Origin: Actinomyces procaprae
Lineage (GTDB): Bacteria; Actinomycetota; Actinomycetes; Actinomycetales; Actinomycetaceae
Assembly (NCBI RefSeq): GCF_004798665.1
Contig: NZ_CP039292.1
Location: 1,364,001-1,428,000 of the forward strand
Length of the DNA: 64,000 nt
Direction: 5' to 3'
Shown: positions 1-8,575 of the stretch, one piece after another
Position numbering within the stretch: the stretch's first letter is position 1
Layout: each line of letters starts with the position of its first letter
Position numbers and translations under genes: made by a program
Notes under the pieces: model-generated
Told to the model about the DNA's origin: nothing
Database searches by the model: none
Seen by the model: only the letters and a program-made list of their open reading frames with translations

Positions 1-1
1 G

Positions 2-394
2 GGCATCCGCCACGACATGGGACAAAGCGAAATGGGCCTGGTAGTTATCGAAGAGGCCATCATGATGTTCCGCGGCGACCGTGAGACCCTGAGACGTCTC
101 CACTCGGTGCGCGCCGATCGGCTTGAGGAACTCGGCCGGGTCGAAGAGGCGCAGAAGATCCGCGCGCGTATCGGCATGGTGAGCGATGATGACCCCGGCG
201 ACGAGGTCGAGGTCTACGACATTGAGGACGACTACGAGGAGGAGTCAGGCAAGGCGTCCACGACACCGGCCGGACTCGATGCGGACGACGACGTAACGGA
301 GGAGACCGGGGGAGCGGAGACTGCCGCCGGCGCCGAGAACGAGCAGGCCGCCTCGTCGGCCTCAGCGGACAGCGCCGGGAGTGCCGATGACTGA
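2..394 (+). CDS. C-terminal part of a tetratricopeptide-type protein (5' partial)
   Basis: The frame is open from the window edge, so this is the 3' part of a longer gene; the internal ATG at 17 is probably not the true start. Residues up to about 60 form an amphipathic helical stretch containing LEELGRVEEAQKIRARIG, as in a final TPR-like hairpin. The rest is a very acidic, Ala/Ser-rich tail that looks disordered. Its place directly before a HAD phosphatase and tlyA matches the Rv1691 position in mycobacteria. The stop overlaps the next gene's start. The function is unknown; the assignment to a TPR protein rests on context and helix pattern only. Confidence 0.6.
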   Translation, partial: GIRHDMGQSEMGLVVIEEAIMMFRGDRETLRRLHSVRADRLEELGRVEEAQKIRARIGMVSDDDPGDEVEVYDIEDDYEEESGKASTTPAGLDADDDVTEETGGAETAAGAENEQAASSASADSAGSADD

Positions 395-1499
395 GCCGAT
401 CGCCATTGGAGATGACTCGGTGCGCCAAGCCGGGGACGACGGATTCAGGCTGTTGCGTGGCAGCGACCAGCCGCTCGCCTGCGTCTACGACGTCGCCCTG
501 CTTGACCTCGACGGTGTCTGCTTCGCCGGCGACGCCCGCGTTCCTTACGCCGCAGCCGGCGCGAATGGCGCGCGCGAACACGGCATGCACCTGGTGTTCG
601 TCACAAACAACGCCTCCCGCGCCCCGCAGGCGGTAGTGGACAAGCTCGCCGCCAACGACATCTCCGCCTCCGTCGGAGAGGTCTTCTCCGCCGCCATGGA
701 CGCGGCCGCCCTGCTTCACGAGCACCTGGCCGACGGCGCACCGGTACTGGTGATTGGGGGTGACGGCCTGCGCCAGGCCCTGACGGATGAGGGATTCAAG
801 CTGGTCGCCTCGGCGGACGATGCCCCGGCCGCCGTCGTACAGGGCTGGGATCCGGCGGTGGACTGGGCGATGATGTCCGAAGGCCTCTACGCGATCACCA
901 ACGGCGCGCTGCATGTGGCAACCAACCTGGATGCGACTCTGCCCACCGAGCGCGGCTTCGCGCTGGGTAATGGGAGCCTGGTCGCCGCGGTCGCGAACGC
1001 CTCCGGGCGTCAACCGCTCGCCGGAGGCAAGCCCTTCCCCGGCATCTACCAGCGTGCACTGCGCCGCGCCGGGGGAACCAGGCCCCTCGCTATCGGTGAC
1101 AGGCTGAACACCGACCACGTCGGTGCCCGCGCCGCGGACATTCCCGGCCTGCACGTGCTCACCGGCGTCAGCACGGCCCGTGACGTACTACTGGCGGCCC
1201 CCGAGGAGCGCCCGAGCTTCTTGCACACCGACCTGCGCGGCCTGCTACAGCCTCACCCCGAACCGCGCCGTACCGTCACTGACGGCGAAGTGTGGTGGCA
1301 AGTGGGTGAGGAATGCTGGCGCGTCACCGACGCCGGTGCGCAGGGCCGGGGTACCGGTTTCCTGAACCCGGACTCCGCTGTTGTCGGACTGGACGCCTAC
1401 CGGGCCCTCGCCTGCGCCTACTGGGACTATGCCGACGCCCGCGGCGGCCGAACAGAAGACCTGAACGCGCCCGCGCTTGACGTCAACCCGGAGGAATGA
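387..1499 (+). CDS. HAD-superfamily sugar/glycerol-phosphate phosphatase (Rv1692-like)
   Basis: A HAD hydrolase of the NagD/phosphoglycolate-phosphatase type, predicted to be cytosolic and Mg-dependent. Visible motifs are motif I, LLDLDGV, with nucleophile and acid Asp at about residues 40 and 42; motif II, FVTNNASR; a Lys motif in GGKPFPGIY; and the metal-binding motif IGDRLNTD. Length (370 aa) is typical plus a C-terminal extension. ATG 387 is preferred over GTG 381 because GGGAG at 377-381 is then spaced as a ribosome site. It overlaps the gene before it and, by 4 bp, the gene after it. The M. tuberculosis counterpart has been reported as a glycerol-3-phosphate phosphatase involved in recycling glycerophospholipid; whether the substrate is the same here is inference. 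Confidence 0.85.
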   Translation: MTEPIAIGDDSVRQAGDDGFRLLRGSDQPLACVYDVALLDLDGVCFAGDARVPYAAAGANGAREHGMHLVFVTNNASRAPQAVVDKLAANDISASVGEVFSAAMDAAALLHEHLADGAPVLVIGGDGLRQALTDEGFKLVASADDAPAAVVQGWDPAVDWAMMSEGLYAITNGALHVATNLDATLPTERGFALGNGSLVAAVANASGRQPLAGGKPFPGIYQRALRRAGGTRPLAIGDRLNTDHVGARAADIPGLHVLTGVSTARDVLLAAPEERPSFLHTDLRGLLQPHPEPRRTVTDGEVWWQVGEECWRVTDAGAQGRGTGFLNPDSAVVGLDAYRALACAYWDYADARGGRTEDLNAPALDVNPEE

Positions 1500-1708
1500 C
1501 GACGCCTGACACGAGCAGCCCGATGACCAGCAACCCACGCCCGGTTCCGCGTCCGGAGCCGCCACGGCACTCGCCCGCGGCGGGTTCCGGCCCGGCCCTG
1601 GCTTCCCGGCTCGAGGCGGCCGCGGCCCTGCCTCTGGAGGAACGCGCCGCAGAGCTGGCCGCCATCCATGAGACGCTGGCCGCTCAGCTGCGGCAGACCC
1701 AGAACTGA
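1496..1708 (+). CDS. Small hypothetical protein (Rv1693 position)
   Basis: A 70-aa protein starting in the ATGA overlap with the HAD phosphatase. The N-terminal half is Pro/Thr/Ser-rich and probably disordered. The C-terminal half (about residues 35-70) is an amphipathic helix with Glu/Ala/Leu periodicity (ERAAELAAIHETLAAQLRQ). A short protein of this kind sits between the HAD phosphatase and tlyA in many actinobacteria, which supports it being real. The function is unknown; the helix suggests it pairs with itself or a partner. Confidence 0.6.
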   Translation: MTTPDTSSPMTSNPRPVPRPEPPRHSPAAGSGPALASRLEAAAALPLEERAAELAAIHETLAAQLRQTQN

Positions 1709-1731
1709 CATCGGATTCGGGACCCCACCTG

Positions 1732-2637
1732 ATGGCACGACTCATCCGCATCGACTCGGAATTGGTCCGGCGCGGCCTGGCGCACTCACGCGCCCACGCC
1801 GCACGCCTGGTCAACGACGGCCACGTCACAGTCGACGGCGCCACAGTGACCAAGCCCGCGCGGCAGGTCAACCCCGCACAGGCGATCGAGATCGTCTCCC
1901 CGGACGCGGACGACTACGTCTCCCGTGGCGCGCACAAGCTCGCGGGCGCACTCGACACCCTCGCTGAGCGGGGCCTGGCGCCGCGTGTGGACGGACGCCG
2001 GTGCCTGGACGCCGGCGCATCCACCGGTGGTTTCACGGATGTCCTGCTGCGCCGCGGCGCAGCACATGTGCTCGCCGTCGACGTCGGCTACGGTCAGCTC
2101 GCCTGGTCCCTGCGAACCGACCCCCGTGTCACCGCGCTCGAACGCACGAATGTGCGCACGCTTGATCCGGCTGCGGTCGCGCCCGCGCCCGAGCTCGTCG
2201 TCGGCGACCTGTCCTTCATCTCCCTGACCACGGTGCTGCCGGCGCTAGTCGGTGCGGCCGCGGCCGACGCCGACCTGCTACTGATGGTCAAGCCCCAGTT
2301 CGAGGTCGGAAGGCAGCGACTCGGGCATGGAGGCGTGGTACGCGATCCCGAGCTGCATGCCGAGTCGGTTCTGACCGTGTGCGAATGCGCTCATGGACTC
2401 GGACTCGGTGTGGACGCGGTCACCGCGTCGCCGCTGCCCGGTCCGGCTGGGAATGTCGAGTACTTTGTGAACATGCATGCCGGACGAGTCGGCTCGCCGA
2501 CGGACCTTGTCGGCGCGGCGCTTGAGCGCGAGGCGCGTCGAGCCGTCGCGGCGGGACCCGCAGGGCAGAATCAGCGCAGACGTCGTAAGGAAGGAGGCGG
2601 ACATGGCGACTGGAACCATCTCCGAGACCACTCCTGA
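1732..2637 (+). CDS. tlyA: TlyA, S4-domain rRNA 2'-O-methyltransferase
   Basis: A 301-aa protein with an N-terminal S4 RNA-binding domain (about residues 1-60, with AARLVNDGHVTVDG) and an RrmJ/FtsJ-type Rossmann methyltransferase domain. The SAM motif is CLDAGASTGGFTDVLL, followed by VLAVDVGYGQLAW. The family 2'-O-methylates cytidines in 16S and 23S rRNA and affects capreomycin/viomycin susceptibility. The region VGDLSFISL, then LLMVKPQFEVG, carries the conserved catalytic Asp/Lys residues. It lies in the same order as Rv1694. The 3' end overlaps the NAD kinase start by about 35 bp, suggesting coupled translation. Confidence 0.93.
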   Translation: MARLIRIDSELVRRGLAHSRAHAARLVNDGHVTVDGATVTKPARQVNPAQAIEIVSPDADDYVSRGAHKLAGALDTLAERGLAPRVDGRRCLDAGASTGGFTDVLLRRGAAHVLAVDVGYGQLAWSLRTDPRVTALERTNVRTLDPAAVAPAPELVVGDLSFISLTTVLPALVGAAAADADLLLMVKPQFEVGRQRLGHGGVVRDPELHAESVLTVCECAHGLGLGVDAVTASPLPGPAGNVEYFVNMHAGRVGSPTDLVGAALEREARRAVAAGPAGQNQRRRRKEGGGHGDWNHLRDHS

Positions 2638-3580
2638 CGCTACAGTGGCGCAGGCCGGGATGAGTGGGCGCGCCCAGCCGCGGCTTCGACGCGTCATGGT
2701 CCTCCAGCGCGATCTCAACGACAAGCCGGTGCCGCCCCACCGCAAGGCCGCGCCCACCGCCACTGCCGTGGCCCGGGCGGAGGCGGCCCTGCGCTCCCAC
2801 GGCGTCGAGCCCGTAGAGCCCGGCTACGACGGCGACGTCGACCTGGTGCTGGTCATGGGCGGAGACGGCACCATCCTTCGGGCCAGCGAGGTCGCCCGCG
2901 ACCGGGACGTGCCGCTGCTCGGTATCAATACCGGGCACGTCGGCTTCCTCGCCGAGGCCGACCCCGACGCCGTCGAGCAGGTCGTGGCGGATGTCGTCTC
3001 CGGCAGGTACGTGGTCGAGACCCGCATGACCATTGATGTTGAGGTGCACGCCCCCGACGGCTCAGTAACCCGTGACTGGGCCCTGAACGAAGCCGCCCTG
3101 GAGAAGCGGGACCGTGCGCGCATGGTTGAGGTCGCCGTCGGCGTAGACGGTCAGGCCGTATCCTCCTTCGGATGTGATGGGCTGGTAATGGCCACGCCAA
3201 CCGGCTCGACCGCTTACGCCTACTCCGGTGGCGGCCCGGTCATCTGGCCCGAGGTTGAGGCCCTGCTACTGGTGCCGCTGTCCGCACACGCCCTGTTCAC
3301 CCGCCCACTGGTGGTCGGGCCCGACTCCCGCCTCGAGGTGGTCATTTACCACGCCGGCTTCGGCGGCGCGGAAGTATGGTGCGACGGGCGTCGCTGCCTC
3401 GATGCGCCGACCGGATCACGCATCTGCGTCACCCGCGCGGAGCGTCCTGTGAGGCTGGCACGGCTTAATACCGCGCCCTTCGCCACGCGCCTGGTGCGCA
3501 AGTTCGATCTTCCCGTCCAGGGCTGGCGCACCGCCGAGGCCTCTGCCGCACTGACCCTGCAGGATGGCGACACGCGGTGA
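2603..3580 (+). CDS. nadK: NAD kinase
   Basis: An ATP- or polyphosphate-dependent NAD kinase making NADP in the cytosol (325 aa). The signature GGDGT is at about residues 86-90 with D88 catalytic. It is followed by NTGHVGFLAE and the NE motif in ALNEAALEK, then the second conserved block, PTGSTAYAYSGGGP. An open frame extends upstream to 2477, but ATG 2603 is chosen because AAGGAGG (2591-2597) is correctly spaced and family members begin close to here. It overlaps tlyA upstream and recN by 4 bp downstream, as in Rv1694-Rv1696. Confidence 0.95.
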   Translation: MATGTISETTPDATVAQAGMSGRAQPRLRRVMVLQRDLNDKPVPPHRKAAPTATAVARAEAALRSHGVEPVEPGYDGDVDLVLVMGGDGTILRASEVARDRDVPLLGINTGHVGFLAEADPDAVEQVVADVVSGRYVVETRMTIDVEVHAPDGSVTRDWALNEAALEKRDRARMVEVAVGVDGQAVSSFGCDGLVMATPTGSTAYAYSGGGPVIWPEVEALLLVPLSAHALFTRPLVVGPDSRLEVVIYHAGFGGAEVWCDGRRCLDAPTGSRICVTRAERPVRLARLNTAPFATRLVRKFDLPVQGWRTAEASAALTLQDGDTR

Positions 3581-5394
3581 TTGAGTCCTTGCATATTGAG
3601 GACCTCGGAGTCATCGAGGCCGCCGACCTCCGTCTCAGCCCCGGGCTGACCGCCCTGACCGGGGAGACGGGCGCCGGGAAGACCATGGTGCTCACCTCCC
3701 TGGGACTGTTGCTGGGACAGCGTGCCGAGACGACCGTTGTCCGTAGCGGCGCCGAACGGGCACTGGTCGAGGGGGCGTTCGTTCTGGCGCCGACCTCTCG
3801 TGCGGCGGCCCGTGCCGCCGAGGCCGGCGCCGAGCTCGACGACGACCTACTGCTCGCCTCGCGCACCGTTCCAGCTGCGGGCCGGTCCCGAGCCCATCTG
3901 GGCGGCCGGGCGGTGCCCTCCGCCGTCTTGGCGGACGTCGGTGCCCGCCTCGTGTCCGTGCACGGGCAGGCCGATCAGCTGCGGCTGCGCTCCGCCTCCG
4001 CGCAGCGCGCCGCCCTCGATGGGCTTGGCGGGCCGAGTCACGCCGCCCTGTGTCGCCGCTACGCAGAGGCCTACCAGGCCAGGAATGCGGCGGCCGCGGC
4101 CCTGGAGCAGTGGCGCTCCGGTGCCGAGGCGCGTCGCGCAGAGGCCGAGGCGCTGCGCCGCTGGCTGGAGCGGCTGGAGGAGCTCGCCCCCGAACCCGGT
4201 GAGGACGTCGCCCTGACCGCTGAGGCGGAGCGGCTGGACCACGCCGAGGACCTGCGTCGCGCGGCCACGACCGCACGCACCGCGCTGGCAGGAGACGAGG
4301 ACGCGGGTACGGCCGACGTCCCGGATGTGACGGCGCTGATTGCGGCCGCCGACAGGGCACTCGCGCACGTCGCCGGCGTCGATCCCGCGCTCACCGCCCT
4401 GGCCGAACGCATGCACCGGCTCGGTATAGTCAGCGCGGATCTGGCGGGGGAGCTGAGCGACTACCTCGCCTCACTCGACGCCGACCCCGCCCGCCTCGCC
4501 TGGGTTCAGGACCGCCGCGGAGAGCTCGCTCGAGCCTGCCGTGAGATCGGCGGTCCCGAGACCCTGCTTGAAGACGTCGATGCGCTGATCGCCTGGGGTG
4601 AGGCCGCAGCCGCCCGCCTGGACGAGCTTGAGGGGCCCCACGGAACCGCCGCCGAGCTGACCGAGGCGCTGTCCGCCGCAGAGGAGGAGCTCACAGGTCT
4701 GGCGGAAGAGCTGTCCACGGCCCGCCGCCACCTGGCGGAGCGCATGCAGGATGCGGTCAACGCCGAGCTGGCTGGACTGGAGATGAAGGATGCTCGGCTC
4801 GTGGTCGAGCTGCAGGCACGTGACGAGCCCGGGCCCACCGGTGCCGAGAACGTCTCCCTCCTGCTCATCTCCCACCCGGGCGCGCCCGCGCTGCCCCTGG
4901 GCAAGGGCGCCTCCGGAGGCGAGTTGTCCCGCATCATGCTGGCCCTGGAAGTGGTTCTTGCAGATGCGGCGTCAGCCGGTGGGGGCCGCAGCGAGGCGGA
5001 GGGGCCCGCCCAGCACCGGCGCACCTTCATCTTCGATGAGATCGACGCGGGCGTGGGAGGGCGCGCAGCCAGAGAGATCGGACGGCGGCTGGCGCGGCTG
5101 GCACGCACCCACCAGGTGGTGGTCGTCACGCACCTCGCCCAGGTCGCTGCCTGGGCGGACACTCAGCTCGTGGTGCTGAAGGAACGGGTCTCCAACAGCG
5201 CCCAGCAGCCACGAACTCGGCAGGCTGACGGGGCGTACCGGCCTACGGTGCGGACCCGCGTCGTCGCCGTATCCGGGCGTGCCCGGGTTCAGGAGCTGGC
5301 TCGCATGCTCTCAGGGCATGACGATTCAGAAGCCGCCCTTCGGCATGCCGCTGAGCTGATTGACGAGGCCCACGTGGCACAATCCCATTCGTGA
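3577..5394 (+). CDS. recN: DNA repair protein RecN
   Basis: A 605-aa SMC-like ATPase for double-strand-break repair. The Walker A motif GETGAGKT starts at residue 29. The centre (about 155-400) is rich in Ala/Glu/Leu heptads, as expected for the coiled-coil arms. The C-terminal half carries the ABC signature region GKGASGGELSRIM and the Walker B FIFDEIDAGVGG. GTG is the start within a GTGA overlap with nadK. The GTGA at its own end starts the next gene, so nadK-recN-steA are translationally coupled. Confidence 0.95.
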   Translation: MIESLHIEDLGVIEAADLRLSPGLTALTGETGAGKTMVLTSLGLLLGQRAETTVVRSGAERALVEGAFVLAPTSRAAARAAEAGAELDDDLLLASRTVPAAGRSRAHLGGRAVPSAVLADVGARLVSVHGQADQLRLRSASAQRAALDGLGGPSHAALCRRYAEAYQARNAAAAALEQWRSGAEARRAEAEALRRWLERLEELAPEPGEDVALTAEAERLDHAEDLRRAATTARTALAGDEDAGTADVPDVTALIAAADRALAHVAGVDPALTALAERMHRLGIVSADLAGELSDYLASLDADPARLAWVQDRRGELARACREIGGPETLLEDVDALIAWGEAAAARLDELEGPHGTAAELTEALSAAEEELTGLAEELSTARRHLAERMQDAVNAELAGLEMKDARLVVELQARDEPGPTGAENVSLLLISHPGAPALPLGKGASGGELSRIMLALEVVLADAASAGGGRSEAEGPAQHRRTFIFDEIDAGVGGRAAREIGRRLARLARTHQVVVVTHLAQVAAWADTQLVVLKERVSNSAQQPRTRQADGAYRPTVRTRVVAVSGRARVQELARMLSGHDDSEAALRHAAELIDEAHVAQSHS

Positions 5395-6704
5395 GGTTCC
5401 CGTTTTCGCTCCGCAAGCAGGCCCAGCCGGCGTCGGACCGCCCCAGCGGCATGGTCCGGGTGGACGCGCGCACCAAGAAACTCACCAAACGGCTGCAACC
5501 CGGTGAAATCGCCGTCATCGACCATGTCGACCTTGATCGGGTGGCGGCGGAGGCACTGGTTGAGTGCAAACCGGTTGCCGTGCTGAACGCGGCCCCATCG
5601 GTATCCGGCCGCTACCCGAACCTAGGCCCGGGCATTCTCATCGACGCCGGTATCCCACTGATTGACGACCTCGGCCCGGACATCATGCGACTGCATGACG
5701 GGCAACGGGTAACCATCGACCTCGACCCCGAGTCCGAGTACGCCGGGAGTGTCCGCGTGGAGGACCGCGGCGGGCATTGGCACGGTCACGCCGTTGAGAA
5801 GACTGCGAGTGAGAGGACCCAGTCCGGCGGCAGCCGAGACGACGGGGATGCACAGGTCCTCGCGGAGGGCAGCATTCAGACCAGGGAGAGCATCGACACC
5901 CTCATGGAGGCCGCCAAGGAGGGACTTTCCGTTCAGCTCGAGGCCTTCGCCGCCAACACCATGGAATACATGCGCGGCGAGCGCGACCTGCTCCTGAACG
6001 GGGTCGGCATGCCCGATATCCGCACCGCGATCAACGGCAAGCACGTGCTCGTCGTGGTGCGCGGATACTCCTACAAGGAGGACCTCAAGGCCCTCAAGCC
6101 CTACATCCGCGAGTACAAGCCCGTCATCATCGGCGTCGACGGCGGTGCCGATGCGGTCCTGGATGCGGGGCTCAAGCCCGACATGATCGTCGGGGACATG
6201 GACTCCGTCTCCGACAAGGCACTGGCCTGCGGCGCCGAGATCATCGTGCACGCCTACCGTGACGGACGCGCCCCGGGTCTCAAGCGCGTCGAGGACCTCG
6301 GCGTGGAGCACACCGTGTTCGCCGCCACCGGCACCAGCGAGGACATCGCCATGCTGATCGCCGACGAGGCCGGCGCCGAGCTCATCGTCGCCCTGGGCAC
6401 GCACGCCACGCTGCTGGAGTTCCTCGACAAGGGGCGTGCGGGAATGTCATCCACCTTCCTGACCCGGTTGAAGGTCGGCGGGCGCCTCATCGACGCCAAG
6501 GGCGTGTCTCGCCTGTACCGTGCGCGTATATCCGGATGGCAGCTGGGGCTGCTGGCCCTGGCGGGACTGGTCGCGCTGCTGGTGGCCCTCGCCGCCACTC
6601 CCGGGGGGCAGACCTTCCTCGGGCTCTCCGGTGCCGTGTGGGACGACCTGATCAACTTCCTCCGGTCCCTGGTGGGACTCACCCCGAATACACCGTCCGT
6701 CTGA
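5391..6704 (+). CDS. steA: SteA-like cytokinetic-ring / septation protein
   Basis: A 437-aa protein matching the actinobacterial family at the Rv1697 position. The region after about residue 200 has a thiamin-pyrophosphokinase-like fold (VIIGVDGGADAVLDAGLKPD, then VGDMDSVSD). A single membrane helix lies near residues 385-405 (LLALAGLVALLVALAATPG), followed by a short tail. In Corynebacterium, SteA works with SteB in cell separation. The next gene is an MctB/SteB-type protein, consistent with that pairing. The GTG start overlaps recN. The assignment rests on order and domain pattern. Confidence 0.82.
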   Translation: MRFPFSLRKQAQPASDRPSGMVRVDARTKKLTKRLQPGEIAVIDHVDLDRVAAEALVECKPVAVLNAAPSVSGRYPNLGPGILIDAGIPLIDDLGPDIMRLHDGQRVTIDLDPESEYAGSVRVEDRGGHWHGHAVEKTASERTQSGGSRDDGDAQVLAEGSIQTRESIDTLMEAAKEGLSVQLEAFAANTMEYMRGERDLLLNGVGMPDIRTAINGKHVLVVVRGYSYKEDLKALKPYIREYKPVIIGVDGGADAVLDAGLKPDMIVGDMDSVSDKALACGAEIIVHAYRDGRAPGLKRVEDLGVEHTVFAATGTSEDIAMLIADEAGAELIVALGTHATLLEFLDKGRAGMSSTFLTRLKVGGRLIDAKGVSRLYRARISGWQLGLLALAGLVALLVALAATPGGQTFLGLSGAVWDDLINFLRSLVGLTPNTPSV

Positions 6705-6722
6705 GCAAGTACAGGATCCTTC

Positions 6723-7646
6723 ATGATCGACTTCCGTTACCACCTGGTCTCGCTCATCTCCGTCTTCCTCGCCCTCGCCGTGGGCGTTGTCCTGGGGGCC
6801 GGGCCGCTGCAGAACTCCCTCGGCACCGCCTTGAACGACCAGGTCACCTCCCTGCGGGCCGACCGCAATGACCTCCAGACCCGCCTGGAGCAGACCGAGG
6901 CCGCCGTGAACGACCGTGACGCGTACATCACGGCCGCCGCCGAGTCGCTGCTGCCCGGAGCCCTGAAGGACCAGCGGGTCGCCGTGGCGGTGCTGCCCGA
7001 TGCCGAGAGCGGCGACATCGACGCCGTCGTAACCGAGATCGAGACTGCCGGCGCGACCGTCACTGGTCGTGTCAACCTGACCAGCGCATGGGCCGAGACC
7101 TCACGCGAGTCCTTCCGGTCGACCTACTCCGGCCAGTTCACCCCGTACCTGGATACCGCCGCAACCGACGGAAACGGCATCCTCGGGCAGGGCCTGGCAG
7201 TCGCACTGACCACCGAGGGGGACAGCGCCACCGCGCTCATGGAGCTGCTCACCGCATCCGAGACGCCCCTGGTGACCGTGGACGCGCAGCCCTCCGGGAC
7301 GGCCACCATGATCGTCGTCGTCGGCCCGCGTACGGTCGCAACGGCAGGGGGGAGCGAGCCGACCGCCGCAGCCACCCCCGAGCAGGACCTGACGGCGTGG
7401 ACCTCCGCGCTGACCGGGCTGGCTTCCGCGGCCACGACCGTCGTCGTCGGCTCCGCCGATGCACAGGCGGACGTCGTCGCGGCACTGCGCACTGCCGAGG
7501 CGCCGGTGACCACAGTGGACTCCGTGGGCCAGGCCACCGCTGCGGTGTCAGCTCCACTTGCGCTGGCCGCCACCGCCTCGGGAACCTTGGGCAACTACGG
7601 GTTCGATGCCGGCGCCGATGCCGTCATGCCGCCCGTCTCCCACTAA
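6723..7646 (+). CDS. MctB/SteB-like envelope protein (copper transporter family)
   Basis: A 307-aa protein with one N-terminal membrane segment (about residues 8-27, VSLISVFLALAVGVVLGA). A coiled-coil stretch follows (about 35-65) and then an Ala/Thr/Val-rich extracytoplasmic domain. This is the layout of the MctB family (Rv1698), proposed in mycobacteria to be a copper-export porin and in corynebacteria as SteB, partner of SteA. No His/Met/Cys copper motif is obvious, so a division role beside SteA is at least as likely as copper transport. It follows steA after an 18-bp gap. Confidence 0.75.
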   Translation: MIDFRYHLVSLISVFLALAVGVVLGAGPLQNSLGTALNDQVTSLRADRNDLQTRLEQTEAAVNDRDAYITAAAESLLPGALKDQRVAVAVLPDAESGDIDAVVTEIETAGATVTGRVNLTSAWAETSRESFRSTYSGQFTPYLDTAATDGNGILGQGLAVALTTEGDSATALMELLTASETPLVTVDAQPSGTATMIVVVGPRTVATAGGSEPTAAATPEQDLTAWTSALTGLASAATTVVVGSADAQADVVAALRTAEAPVTTVDSVGQATAAVSAPLALAATASGTLGNYGFDAGADAVMPPVSH

Positions 7647-7666
7647 CGCCGACTACGCTTGCAGCC

Positions 7667-8575
7667 ATGACGTCCAAGGTGCCGCCCAGCCGCGCCGCCG
7701 TGCGCAACGCGGTCGGCTCTGCGATTGCCACGGCGATGGCGTCAATTGCACTTCGTGGCGCACAGTCCCAGTCCGGGCGGCTCCGGCGCACGAACTTCCA
7801 CGGCCGCACCGTCAGCCTGCGCGGGGGCATTGGCGTAGCGGTCGGCGCGGTTACGGCAGGGGCATGCGCGGGACGCTGCCCGCATGACACGCGGGGGCCT
7901 GAGAATCCCGTCTCCGCAATCGCGGCGGTCACGGCGGCCACTGCGGGGGGCGTGGCCGGCCTGGTTGATGATCTTGACGCCGGTGCTCACGACGGCGACG
8001 CCCCCGCCAAGGGCCTGAAGGGACACCTGACGGCGCTGCGCCATGGGCGCGTCACCACCGGGGCGCTCAAGATAGCCGTCATCGGCGGCGGAGCGGTGAT
8101 CGCAGGCGGGCTGCTCGCCGGAGGCCGCCGGCACGACCACACGGCCAAGACACTGGCTGACGCCGCCAACGGCGCCGTCGTCATCGCCTCCTGGGCCAAC
8201 CTCCACAACCTGCTGGACCTGCGGCCCGGACGAGCTCTGAAGGCGGCTGTCATCACATGCGGGCCGATGCTCGCCGATCGGCGCCCAGAGGCGGCGTCCA
8301 GCCGTGTCCTCGCCGCCGGCGCCCTCGGCACGGCCGCCGCGGCTCTGCCGGAGGACCTGGCGGAGGACACCATGCTCGGTGATACGGGCGCCAACGCGCT
8401 GGGTGCCCTGGTGGGGACCGCCCTGGCAGCGCACCCCAGCCGCGCCCTGCGCGTAGCGGCCGCGATCATCGGGACGGGACTGGTACTGGCCAGTGAGAGG
8501 ATCTCCTTCACACGCGTCATTGAGAACAATCGCGTCCTGTCCGCCGTTGACCGACTCGGGCGCCGCCCCCAGTGA
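7667..8575 (+). CDS. MraY/WecA-like polyprenyl-phosphate glycosyl-1-phosphate transferase homologue
   Basis: A 302-aa multi-helix membrane protein. It keeps family landmarks: AGLVDDLDAG (the aspartate pair), NLHNLLDLRPGRALK (compare NxxNxxDGxxG) and LGDTGANALGA (compare GDxGS). Overall divergence from MraY is large. ATG 7667 is chosen because the upstream open frame only overlaps the previous gene. The stop overlaps murJ by 4 bp, so it is probably made with the lipid II flippase. A role in loading a sugar phosphate onto undecaprenyl phosphate is inferred; it could also be a degenerate regulator of that step. Confidence 0.7.
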   Translation: MTSKVPPSRAAVRNAVGSAIATAMASIALRGAQSQSGRLRRTNFHGRTVSLRGGIGVAVGAVTAGACAGRCPHDTRGPENPVSAIAAVTAATAGGVAGLVDDLDAGAHDGDAPAKGLKGHLTALRHGRVTTGALKIAVIGGGAVIAGGLLAGGRRHDHTAKTLADAANGAVVIASWANLHNLLDLRPGRALKAAVITCGPMLADRRPEAASSRVLAAGALGTAAAALPEDLAEDTMLGDTGANALGALVGTALAAHPSRALRVAAAIIGTGLVLASERISFTRVIENNRVLSAVDRLGRRPQ

